A DNA stretch of 64,000 nt from Chaunax sp. Z400. Lineage: Eukaryota > Chordata > Actinopteri > Lophiiformes > Chaunacidae. Position 1 is the stretch's first letter; each line of letters starts with the position of its first letter. Below are positions 24,101-33,145 of this stretch, piece by piece. The stretch is from the NCBI GenBank assembly GCA_037577475.1, contig CM075187.1, positions 1,399,046-1,463,045 on the forward strand, given 5' to 3'. The notes under the pieces are model-generated. The model was not told where the DNA came from, made no database searches, and saw only the letters and a program-made list of their open reading frames with translations. The position numbers and the translations under genes are program-made.

Positions 24101-24307
24101 TCTGTCCACAGCGAAAGGTTTGGGAGTGAGCCGCGGTTTGGGGCATGGGGCGGGTTTGTTGAGTTCTGGAGCGATGGTGTGAGACTGGTTGATGGGAGGT
24201 ATATCAATGAGGCTGTTACTGGAGTCAGTCAGGGGAGTCAGGAGAGGTCGTCCTCCCACCACTGCACTCCCTACCTGCCCAGTCTGAACCTCCACCTCAG
24301 CAGCCAT
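2644..24307 (-). CDS. kiaa1671: KIAA1671-like protein (tankyrase-binding-protein family), nine coding exons
   Basis: Coding exons, minus strand: 24307-23061, 22833-22746, 20836-18236, 17944-17819, 6491-6370, 4645-4477, 4384-4228, 3425-3283, 2719-2644, all with AG/GT borders. The N-terminal part is Pro/Lys-rich with RPRPVSAIFLDSPTK and RRPLSTDLTSKFES, matching the KIAA1671 signature as I remember it. Residues of about 765-1100 form a long Glu/Arg/Lys/Gln coiled coil. The C-terminal exons carry YGTWETGLRTDD, ALLDTSALRSRAQLAKKR, DWLYRDST and SPQWLKELKSKKR, the conserved tail shared with TNKS1BP1. The family is poorly characterised; a scaffold role linked to tankyrase is inferred. Phases agree through exon 7. 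Exon 8 does not close: the spliced frame stops after GPAEEEERS, while the conserved frame (AENPTDGP onward) is one base off. ATG 24307 is chosen because the exon opens at 24322 after an acceptor, with 15 bp of 5' UTR. Confidence 0.85.
2733..3208. repeat. Intronic compound minisatellite: (GACA)n plus GGTGTTAACACAGG
   Basis: It fills nearly all of the last intron of the KIAA1671-like gene (2720-3282). Each unit combines a variable GACA run with AGGTGTTAACACAGGGA. The core GTGTTAACAC is a perfect 10-bp palindrome. About 17-18 units are present, differing mainly in GACA copy number. Confidence 0.93.
3472..3830. mobile_element. TTAA-MITE family fragment next to a splice acceptor
   Basis: It begins TTAAAGGACCAGCTCACCC and contains the family's CTGTTTTACTGTGAAGCTGCAG and CTGTATGGAGTCATTTATGTT blocks, plus a CATCCTCAT-type microsatellite at 3486-3551. 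The right edge is degraded. The left edge lies about 47 bp upstream, in the transcribed sense, of the exon acceptor at 3425. Confidence 0.6.
4830..4955 (+). mobile_element. LINE 3' tail remnant
   Basis: A segment ending GACCAGGACTCCCTGG...AAATAAAGGATAAATAAATA resembles the common fish LINE 3' end that closes with a TAAA-type microsatellite. No reverse transcriptase is nearby. The assignment is by recall of the tail pattern. Confidence 0.5.
5640..5960. repeat. Dispersed repeat rich in GATCC-A-GATC motifs
   Basis: It contains CAGATCCAGATCCAGATC and CCAGATCTGGTGGATGTAAA, shared with copies at about 29690-29760, 41470-41530, 49790-49860 and 54360-54600. A three-fold TCTGGATCCTGGGG tandem lies at 5691-5731. 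No coding potential was recognised. Confidence 0.5.
7345..7880. repeat. 30-bp minisatellite array, inverted copy, about 18 units
   Basis: This is the same unit as at 188-1640 but in reverse orientation (GGAGACTAGTTTAAAACACC then TGAAGAAGAT). The left flank keeps CTTCACAGTAAAAC of the parent MITE; the right flank runs straight into a Tc1-like remnant. Open frames of 65 and 120 residues here are artefacts of the stop-free repeat. Confidence 0.93.
7868..8150 (-). mobile_element. Tc1/mariner-like transposase remnant
   Basis: Read on the minus strand, the segment contains degenerate versions of the Tc1-family block around the catalytic DDE region: a MHDN-like stretch and, close to 7900-7930, DNA equivalent to SPDLNPIEHLWD. 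Frames are broken and no intact transposase remains. The assignment rests on motif recall. Confidence 0.55.
9270..9450. repeat. 33-bp minisatellite, about 5-6 units
   Basis: The unit combines GCTGCAGCTAATGTTAGC and ACGTCTGCAGCCAGT. Since 33 is divisible by three it yields a spurious Ala/Leu-rich minus-strand frame (DVLTLAAALAA repeats). Confidence 0.9.
10708..10793. repeat. ATT/ATC microsatellite
   Basis: Interrupted trinucleotide tract of TTATTATTATTATTATCATCATTATT type. It explains an Asn/Asp-rich minus-strand open frame. Confidence 0.9.
12427..12699 (-). CDS. Candidate alternative first exon of the KIAA1671-like gene
   Basis: The open frame starts at ATG 12699 (MEYLGDKLSVAHSQMSGWMG) after an in-frame TGA, runs 91 codons and ends at a good donor, ACTGCT|GTAAGA, in phase 0. 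It is basic and Ser/Arg-rich (NFKRTNSLRSLASRSRESIRRFSLRSQQRLSLRRR), which suggests phosphorylation or membrane and cytoskeleton contact. It lies inside the 11 kb intron between the exons at 17819 and 6491, on the same strand and with the same phase as the exon it would replace. I infer an internal promoter and a short isoform. A separate gene or a cassette exon remains possible, and I do not recognise the peptide with certainty. Confidence 0.6.
13174..13200. repeat. (GCT)n trinucleotide tract
   Basis: About seven GCT units (GAGCTGCTGCTGCTGCTGC...), no coding context. Confidence 0.8.
13441..13560. repeat. Purine-only GAGA/GGGAGG tract
   Basis: Alternating GAGAGAGA and GGGAGGGAGG blocks occur with almost no pyrimidines on the plus strand apart from a short spacer. 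It lies 0.7-0.9 kb upstream, in the minus-strand sense, of the candidate alternative first exon, so it could be part of its promoter as a GAGA/G-rich element. That role is inferred. Confidence 0.85.
13858..14483. repeat. 28-bp minisatellite, about 22 units
   Basis: The unit joins GCAGGTGATTCCAGTGA and the A/G-variable (A/G)GCGCTGTGCT. The only frequent variation is GAAGCG versus GAGGCG. Because 28 is not divisible by three, the repeat read in one frame cycles through all three phases with a period of 84 bp. It has no stop on the minus strand, which creates 217- and 291-residue spurious frames. Confidence 0.95.
18236..20836 (-). CDS. kiaa1671: Giant coiled-coil exon (coding exon 3) of the KIAA1671-like gene
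   Basis: This 2601-bp exon adds 867 residues in frame. An acceptor (tttcttag) precedes ATGGAAGAATC and a donor (CAG|GTGAGA) ends it, so the ATG is an internal Met, not the start. The first 320 residues are acidic and Pro/Ser-rich, with PRYLRVGALQKWT and KATYFALTGQLQ. Residues 320-650 of the exon are an almost uninterrupted charged coiled coil built from RQREMEREKQKELERQ-like heptads. The last 210 residues are Pro/Ser-rich. Apparent plus-strand reading frames rich in Leu, Ser and Cys here are antisense shadows of this low-complexity region. Confidence 0.93.
20837..22745. other. Intron 2 of the KIAA1671-like gene
   Basis: A 1.9 kb intron between the coding exons at 22746 and 20836. I see only AT-rich sequence and no recognisable element. 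Its borders are ggg|gtaagagag and ttttcttag|ATGG. Confidence 0.6.
22924..23047. mobile_element. Short TTAA-MITE (124 bp)
   Basis: It starts TTAAAGGAACAGTTCACCC and ends GGGTGAATCGTTCTTTTAA, with complementary termini and TTAA on both sides. It contains CATGTTGATGGAAAGTCAGG, found in the larger family members. It sits in intron 1, 14 bp from the donor at 23061, so it forms the start of that intron in the transcribed sense. Confidence 0.75.
23061..24307 (-). CDS. kiaa1671: First coding exon of the KIAA1671-like gene
   Basis: The exon encodes about 415 residues starting MAAEVEVQTGQVG and ends in phase 2 at DLTKM (AAA AT|GTAAGA). The composition is Pro/Lys/Thr/Ser-rich and disordered. The RPVSAIF and RRPLSTDLTSKFE motifs are the best identity markers. 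The next exon (22833-22746) completes the codon and reads MFSSERLPDLGSVSLSDD. An acceptor at 24322 shows that at least one non-coding exon must lie further upstream, towards 25-32 kb. Confidence 0.88.
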
Positions 24308-24681
24308 CCTCTTCAACAGCACCTTAGAGAGAAAGAAGCAAAAAAGAAAAGGTTCTCCTTAGAGTAACAAAACAAAAACGGATCTAAAGCTAAATGAGCT
24401 CCATAATTAGCCTCCGACACTCACTCTATCTAGCCATTAGTGTGGACTTTGTCTTGGGAGTGCCTTCCACTGCAGCACAATTATTTACCTGAGTGAGAAA
24501 GATATTTACACAAGGTTATTGATCACACTACTATAGGTGAAAGCATGTGAGCTGCAGTCAATCAATTATTGCTTTATTGTCATTTGCTCAGGTGTAAATA
24601 ATAAAAGTATTTATGGTTAAATTCTGTTTATCTGTAACAGGTGGATTATTCTGTGCTCTTCTCTGACAGGCGTGTCAGCTG

Positions 24682-25400
24682 TTAAAGGAACAGTGTACAT
24701 TTATCTACTCATCCCTGTGTCGATGGAAAGCTGGGTGAACTTTATTATTCTGTGCTCCAAGTGTCCAGAAGAAGTGTCCTGATTGAAAAGACAGTTTTTT
24801 TTAAGATGTAATCTTCAGTGTAGCCTCTAAGCTTAAAGAGGCAGCAGGCAGCCGTCTGAGGAGGGTGTAGATTATACAGACACATCACCAGAAATACCTA
24901 CAACCACTGTTCTCCTGACAGACGCTCTTTTCTTGTGCTGTTTGTTGTGTTTTTCTGGAATTTAATTAGACGTGAACTACAGTGTCAAATTCTCAGCACA
25001 AGAGTTGCACCACTGTTTCCATTAATGACAGTATAAGGAGCTGTGCTGAAGTTCCTCTATCAGATCATTTGTTACAGCTTCGTTTTTTGTGAGTACTGAG
25101 GTATGAAGAGCTTGAGAAACCTTAATGATCCCATCTAGTGGTGTCTTTACACACATCTGAGGCTTGTGCACCTTCAGCCAACAGGGTATGCTTTTAGATT
25201 AGAGGCCACAGTGAAGATTTCAGCTTAAGAAATTGTGTCAAAAAAAAATCTTTTAAATGAATTTGTGATCTCCTGGAGACATGTACTATATAACACAAGC
25301 TGTATGGATTCATTTATGTTTGTTTTTTTTAAACTAGTCTCCATCTTCTTCAGGTGTTCAGCAGAAAGCTGCAGCGCTGATTTACTGTTCCTTAAGGTTA
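24682..25400. mobile_element. Degraded large TTAA-MITE family member with the single-copy minisatellite precursor
   Basis: It begins TTAAAGGAACAGTGTACAT and ends near CTGATTTACTGTTCCTTAAGG. Internally it has CTGTATGGATTCATTTATGTT and, at 25327-25362, a single copy of the segment tandemly repeated elsewhere (AAACTAGTCTCCATCTTC then TTCAGGTGTTCAGCAG). Confidence 0.6.
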
Positions 25401-28400
25401 ACAATCACAAATGTACATCTGGGGTCATTTAGGCTGAACTATCTCACCAGACTGGAACGCTGCAGACACAACACTGCATTTATAAAGTCTCCCCTTATAT
25501 TTTATTAATGAATAGGATTCGCTTCACTGCAGCAGACTGACTGTGAACTTTAACACTGAGGTCCATTAAAGTGAAAACTAGTCTGCACAATACCAAGAAC
25601 CAGAGGGACTAAGTGTGATGCATCACCTGTGTTACAGTCACATGTTTTCTCTGTGCTGACAGGTGAAATAAGAACTCCTTCAACACCATCACCTGCACAG
25701 GTGGTGAGTTCCAACAGACTGGCAGCTATTTAAATGTTCCTTTCTACAGATTTGTCTGCACACTTTTAGTCCATGTTTTAATGTTGGTTTAAGTAATATT
25801 TGTTTGACGTCTATTTTTTCCCCCCAAATCTATATTTAGCTTTGTTTTAACATGGGGAATAAGTAAATTAAAAATGATAATACAATAAAACAAAATACTA
25901 CTAAAAACATACTACAGGAGGAACTGAGAAAAATTAAATGCAATATATTCATATATGCTTGTACTCTTCACATTTACATATTTCACACTCATATTTACAC
26001 AGAGAAAGAAAAAGAAAAGGGAAAAAGAAGAGAAAAGGGGGGGGGGTCAATGAATATAAAGATGTGGCCCCCCCACATCTTTACGTTACATTAACAGAGC
26101 CTGTGTTATTGAGGGGTCTACATCTTTTTAGGTATCAATATTATGTCCCTTTTTTTGTTTTATATGTTTTTTGTAAAACTTTCTTCTTTCATTTTCATCT
26201 TATATGTGAGTTTCTCCATGACTAGGATATCCTCTATAACAGTATATAATATATATATAAATATATATAATAATGTAGCTTGGTGCTTCAGTCTTGAGCC
26301 AGTTCTTAGTAACGGCTTTTCTTACACAGGTATTGATCTTTTCCATGTATAGATGCTTCTAAATGTCTCATGTATAAAACAAGACGAGATCGGGGGTTTA
26401 CAGAACCCAGTATCTCACAAAGCGCTGCATGTATTCTCTCTTAGAAAGGCTGTATTTTGTGGTTTGGTTTCACATGATTACATCGTCTCCAGCATGGTGG
26501 TTGAACATTTATTTGTTTACTTTTAATTTGGGTGTAATAAAATACAGAATCTGATTCTTCCAGATGGAATTCTCTTCATTTCTGTGATTGTGTCGTAGTT
26601 TGATTTGTTTTCCACACATCACACCTTCTCTGGGTTGTCTTCATTCAGCTCTCGTTCCCATTTAATCTTAATATATAAAGTTGAATCCTCTCTAGATTCC
26701 ATTAAACTGTATAAAATGGACACAGCTCTGGGAATGACATTATTAGAACCTAAATAAGTCCTGGTTTTTAAGGTCATGTGTATTTTTTAGTTCTCGAAAG
26801 CTTTTCATTTCACTGACGTCTATTTTTATATATATTATTGTATGTTGGGTGAATTATTAAAGGCTGGAGCCTCTGTTTGACTCACATTGAGGGCCGTTCT
26901 ACTACAGTGTTAAACATTTCTCATTCGTCCTGTATGTCAAATAAAGCAGCAGAGTTCAGGACTGTGTACCAGACAGGAGCAGGACAACTGTACAGTGTCA
27001 TTGTTTTCTTTTTCATGCTGTCACACAGGCAAATCAGGCTTCAGCAGTGAAAGGAAACTAACAGCCGTCTCAGATTCAGCTCTGGCCATAATGAGCCTCC
27101 ATGTTTGTGTTGCACTGATTCTATGATCTAAAGGTTGTGAGAGATAAAACCACCTGAGTCTGTTGTTTAGATGACAGTCACTCTGATCAGCTGTGACATC
27201 ATTACAGCTGTGTTACACATGTTGCTGCATATAACAGACTTCACTCCAATAATCCTGGCTTTATCTCACCTGAGCAGATGTCAACCGTCGGCCGTGGAGC
27301 TCTGGCGTCTGTTGAAACCCAGCAGCGATGTCATATCACACAGGAGGAGGGAGTCGGAGGAGCCTAAGAGAGGAACACCCCCCCCCCCCGTGTCAACACA
27401 GACTCTTCACTCGTCGAGGCAGCTGAGGTTCAGACAAATCACAGCAGAGCGACGGCGGGGCTCCACTGCCCCCCCCACACACACAGGGGCAAACAGAGGA
27501 TCAGGCTGATTCTGACACTGATGAGTAAACACAGTCACACCCACAGATCTGAGCTGGTTACTGACAAAAGGAACAACATGCATGAGGAAGTCACTACCTG
27601 CTAAGAGCCGACTCACACTTACTACTGATTATATCTGTGAATACACTCTGTCAACTCTGGAACTACAAGTTCCACCAGTCGTAGCATAGTGGGCGGGCCT
27701 AAGAGGCCTGGGTGGCCCAGCCTACATGACTGGGAGAACATATGCTTTTTGAACTTTTATTTTTAATTATCAAAATTTACCACTTAAACGATTACGATTA
27801 AACATTTTTTCCATTGTAAAAGTAGATGATAACTTAGTCGAGCTCATAGCTCCACCAACAGTCCCTTTAAATTAAATTAAACCCCGATTCAAATTCAACC
27901 CTCCAGGTTCCTGTAATGGTAAAGAAAGTCAAGAAAAAAGTCAGGGATCCATGGATCCCTTCCTGTAGATCTACTCTAAGTTTCACCAAAATCCATCAAG
28001 TATTTTATGTGTATGTGACAAAATGCTAATAACAGCCCCGTCACTCTCATGTAGCTCCGACGTCCTGATGCTCATCAGTCTGCAGCATCATCCTGTTTAC
28101 GTACCAACATGTTCTCCAAAGATTTCATAAAAGACTTAAAAAAGAGATTCTCTCATTTTTGTGACTTTTCACCAGCAGCACAAAGCAGAAGAAAACCAGG
28201 GACTGTCTGGAGCAGAAGAAGAAGAAGAAGAAGTTCTTCTGCTGTAACAAAGATGATAAAGATCAGGATAATAAAAGGATCCATCAACCAACAATAGAAG
28301 AAGAAACTATCATTTCTCCTCACGTAGCTTCAGAAGGATCCATCTTCTCTCACATTTTCAAACGCTCTGCACACCGACCCTCACACTCTATTTTTCTAGA

Positions 28401-29394
28401 AATATTTTTACGGATGTTTTTTTAAATTTGTGGTATTGGCGGTTTTGGCTGCCACCTGTTAGCTAAATTAGTTTCATTTGACGTAAAAAACCAAAGCGTG
28501 CCCACAGCAGTTACCTCTAAATGATCTGTGACATCATCGAAAAGAGATTAACAGCTGGTGGAGCTAGAGGCTAATTTAATCCTCCACTTTTAGCAGAATA
28601 AGAGTCAAACCTCAGACAGAGGAAAACAACGTGGAAATAGTGATGAAATATATTTCTGTTTCATGCAGCCGTCTCTCTACACACAGATGGACACCAGTCT
28701 AACCAGTAGGCTAAATAACTGAGATTAGCTCAAGTGATAAGGTGAAAAATAAATAAATAAAAAAAAAGTGGTTTCTGTAGACTGGATCTGTGGACGCTGA
28801 CAGGAAACATGTTTGTAATGAGGGGACTCTGAACAAAGCGTCGGCCTCACAGAGACACATCCTTCATCACTGACAGCACAGACCTGTTACCTCAGCATCA
28901 TGTGTTGAATACTCCAATCATCTTTAGAAGACGCCACATCGAACGTCAGACGTGTTTGTTTGATTTCTAGCAGGAAACAGAGACAGAAAGATTTCTAAGA
29001 TATGAGTCTGGTTCAGCCAGTTACACACCTTTCATACACTAACTCACTTTGTCAATGAGAGTTCACATCTGAGCTGACAATCCACAAACATGTCATCTAA
29101 CAAGACTTTTCATATCCATCAGAGACGATAAGAAGAAGATCAACGGTAGAGTTTTAGGTTCTAGTTGGGAAGCGGTTCTTCAGACTTTGGTTTGTTTGTG
29201 AGCGTTAAGGTGGGAACAACATGGAGGATGTGTTGCATTTTAGAGACCACAGCCTTTAAACAGCAGGATGATTTAAGTTTGAAGCTTTATTATTTGTTTT
29301 CAACAGAGTCTGCTGGTTTGTTTGTCTGCAGGATTATTTAAAAATTCATTCATTCTATTTCACTCTATTTAGTGGAGTGGGGCTGAGCTCAGGG

Positions 29395-29760
29395 ACTAAA
29401 TCATTACATTTTGGGATGGATCAGGATCCAGGACTTTTTTTCCCCATTTACTTGGACGTTGCAATATTTTTCCTGATTACAAAAAAACTACTGAACCAAT
29501 TTCCATAATACCTGGAGGGACAGGGTATCAGACAGGAACCCAGTAAATGTTGGTGCAGATCCAGGAATTCTTTTCCTTTTCGTTTCAACATTTTCTGTTG
29601 TATTTTGGGAAATAATCCATAACTCATGATGTAAAAAAAAAACGTAAAAGAAATCACATGTATTTATGGTGTTGATGTCCATGAGTGTGTATAGTGTGGT
29701 GCAGATCCAGATAATGACCCAGATCTGCTGGATCTAAACATGTCTCTGTAGGGGGTGATC
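29395..29760. repeat. Dispersed fish repeat fragment
   Basis: It shares CTACTGAACCAATTTCCAT, AACCCAGTAAATGTTGGTGCAG and CCAGATCTGCTGGATCTAAA with copies at 36715-36970, 49440-49860 and 54443-55495. No protein-coding capacity was seen. Confidence 0.5.
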
Positions 29761-32124
29761 TTTATTTAGCCGCTACATGCTAACAAATAACAAATAGGGA
29801 TAAAAACACACAACTACCAGCTGAGATAACAGAAACACAACCAGATGATTTGTATTAAGATTTTTGGTGTGGATTTAGAGTCATCAATGCCGTTATGACA
29901 AAAAATATGACGTTTTCTTTTGTTGGTGATGCAATGTGAGCATGTCTGCTGTCTGGGAGGACAGCTGTGTTCACATTACAGCTGAAGATCTGATTTGAAA
30001 AGATTAGATTTCTGTGTTCACACAGTACTAAAAAAAAAATCAGATTTGTGTCAGATTAAGGAAAAAAATCTGAATCGAGTTCCTTTTGCTTCCAGAGCAT
30101 AACCCAAAAACTGTTTAATACATTTTCATAAAACGTACACAGATCAGTCATTACATGAACATGTAGCTTTTGATATTTGTATGATAAGCTGGACTCAGGC
30201 TCATCCTGGTGGTTGGTTTCATTTCCGGAGCAGATCTGAAATACTATTCAAAACGTTTTTATGACACTTTTTACACACAACAACAAATGACTGAACTGGT
30301 GCCTTTAATTATTTAGGGAACTTTATGGTTTGAACTATCTGCGTTTCCATGGTTATAAGTTGAATTCAGGCTCTGTGAGTGGGAATGTCTCAGATCAGGG
30401 TTTCTGGGACAAAATTTAAAAAAATTAGATTTTTTTTTTGTCCACAAAACTTAATGTAAACATGTCCCGTGTAGTGAATAAGTGCCTTATACCTTAAATA
30501 AGTTATTTCTGTCTTTCTTTAATGGAGTACAGCCGTGGTGGAGGATCCCGAGGATTTCATGCTTGTTTTCATTCCGAATTTTAATTTAATTTTTTATCAT
30601 CTGTTCATTATGTTGCTTGCCTGATATTTCAGTTACAGACCAATTACACAGTATCTATGTTCAGCCACTTATAGTATGGATAGTTTCACATTAGTAATTG
30701 GATTTTGGTTCAGGTTTTAACTTAAAGGGACTTTTTGTCCCGTTCGTCACCAAGTGTTGCCTCTGCCCTGCCTGCCGACCTGCACTACCTCGTATTGTGG
30801 ACGGAACCAAGTCCAACTAAGCAAAAGAAGAGTTGGCCTGTTCAGGACAGGAGTCCACAAACACCGCACACACGTCCTGAATGAGTATGATGCATTCATT
30901 GTTAACGTAAAACTGTCTGATAATTCAGCCTCTTTAAGTAAAAGCGGACGTATCAACAGGCTGCTGAATGGCTAGCGACGTTTAGCTAACTACTCAACAA
31001 CTCACAAAATGGAAACAACCTGTTTTTGATCCGAACCGGAGACAATTTACCGAAGTCTTCTTTTCCTCTTCACTTGTCGAAACAACTTCAAACACGATAC
31101 ATCCAACCAGGTCAACTGGTTAAGTACGAGCCGTGACGGTTCGTTAACACATCGGCTAGCAGACTAGCTAATTTAGCTGGTTTACTTAGCCAGCTATCCC
31201 GTCTCAGGTTGCGGTGTTGTTGACAGACTCGATTAGACAAGCCGTCTGACTGGTTAGCGTCTACACCAATGTCAAGCTAGCTAGCATGATGTAAGGGATT
31301 TCCGGTTATTACTTTCAAAATAAAGTACAATATAAACGTAAACCGACCTTATATTGCCGCAAGACTAGTATTTTCAAATACAAATCATGATAATTAATAT
31401 GTAAATAAATACACATACGTTGGCATGAGTAAATTCCAATCCACAGGTCATTTCCTTGTTAAGTTTATCAAAATATCCGTATTAATTTGAAAAACAATCG
31501 CCCTAGTTTCCGGGTTGATCTTAATGTGAGGAGCCTTACACTAGACTGAAAATGGGATTATCCCATCTCAATTGCATCCACTTTATTTTCTCAGGTGAAA
31601 ATGCTGTGTGACTTCTAGTTTAAAAAATGAAGACTAATTGCTGTCTGACTGCTATTTACAATAACAATATTATTTTACTTTGATTTTATCATTGTTTAGT
31701 ATCTCATAATTGTATTACTGTATCCCCAATTCTTATTTTTTTGCTTATCTTTTCTTGTTCGTCTTTTTATCATCTCATCTCTTATTGGTGTTTTAGCCTC
31801 TCTTTCATTAGTTTCTAAATCCATTATAGGCTTTTATTTTTAATCAATCACTTTTTAAAGTGCTCCCTCCAGGGGTGTTTTTCATGTCAATAGTAAAAGG
31901 CACCACTCCAGCATTTGGTTGTATATTAGCCAAGTTTATTATTTTGAGTTATGACTCAGACAAAAACGTCTACTGACAACTCTGCCCCATTTTATACACC
32001 TTAGGATAAAAAATTCAAGACAAACGCCTGTCTAAATACAATTTCTATTACAATACTATTTTATAAAATTACTTGAATCTTATCTCAGAATTATTTTTTC
32101 CTTTTATTTTCATCAACACTTTGA

Positions 32125-32176
32125 ACTGAATGCGATTTGTTTGAAAGGTGCTATACAAATAAAGTTTGATTGAATA
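32125..32176 (+). mobile_element. L2-type LINE 3' tail
   Basis: TTGAAAGGTGCTATACAAAT followed by AAAGTTTGATTGAATA is the typical 3' end of fish L2-like LINEs. Only the tail is present. Confidence 0.6.
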
Positions 32177-33145
32177 TACCTATTGTTATTTGAATAACTA
32201 AACCCACCTAACTATTCCCATAGCCTTAGACGTGTATCTGATAGCACATTTAATGTATAGAGCATTAACTACATGAACTGTTAGTGTCCTGTAGACAGGA
32301 CTGCCCTCGTGTGGACAAATGTCAGTACTACATCAGACAGATGGCAGTCCTCAAACATGACTTTATTAGTTATCAGCATCATCAAACACTCAGATCCTTG
32401 ATTGTGCATAATTTGCTTATTCATTTTAACAGACTAGTTATGTCCACCAGCCTATAAACCTCCAAATTAAAGAACCCTCCAACAAAACCACCTTTCTACA
32501 GGTTTCACCACCATTCCCTACAAGTCTTCACACGTCAACACTGAAATTAAACAGGGGGAAGATTACAGGTTAGTAAACAACTCAAGATGAGACCAAAGTG
32601 CGTATTAAACTGGTGTGAATTCACCAGAGTTCTGTTGAGCCACCAATCTCTTTAATACAATACTGTGTTTTCATGCTGCTGTTGTAAAATACTGGACGTT
32701 GACCTCTCCCCAAAATCTATCCTGATGAACGTTGATGAAGTGCTAGCAAAAACAGATCTGTTTATTAAAGTGGAGAGAGTATCCTGGAACGATGTGAAGG
32801 TGCAGCGTGTCTGCAGCTGGCTGACTGCTACTGTAACATAAAGCACCCCAGAACCATCCTTTCCATTTTACTCATGGATCCTGATGCAGCAAACACCTGT
32901 GACACAGATCAGGTCGGTGAGGCCAGGAAACGCCTGGAGGCTCCATCATGAGAGCCAGAAGTTTGCTTTACTTTAGATCTGAACTAAATGTTACCCATAA
33001 TGCTTTGACAGGAGGTTGCTGCATAGCCTGAATGAATGTTAAAGCAAATAAAACCTAATTTCATAGCTTATAGTTCCAAGAAATAAAGACAAGGAGCGGG
33101 AATATCAACTCAAGAAACAAACTGATTAATCAACTTCAGTGTCGT

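Larger units (their letters stand above)
24323..33145. other. Intergenic region between the KIAA1671-like gene and rnf10
   Basis: No coding exon was recognised. It must hold the non-coding first exon(s) of the KIAA1671-like gene and the 3' UTR of rnf10. Contents: a degraded MITE-family region at 24682-25400, low-complexity AT DNA at 25.8-26.9 kb, a poly-C/poly-G rich stretch near 27.38 and 27.47 kb, a GAA tract near 28.2 kb, a dispersed repeat at 29395-29760, a CpG-dense patch at 30740-31520 and a LINE tail at 32125-32176. A minus-strand AATAAA equivalent (TTTATT) at 32362 could end rnf10. Confidence 0.5.

Noticed and set aside
23133..24367. Plus-strand frames of 221, 113 and 135 residues
   Set aside because: They are antisense to the first coding exon of the KIAA1671-like gene, with no splice sites or recognised domains.
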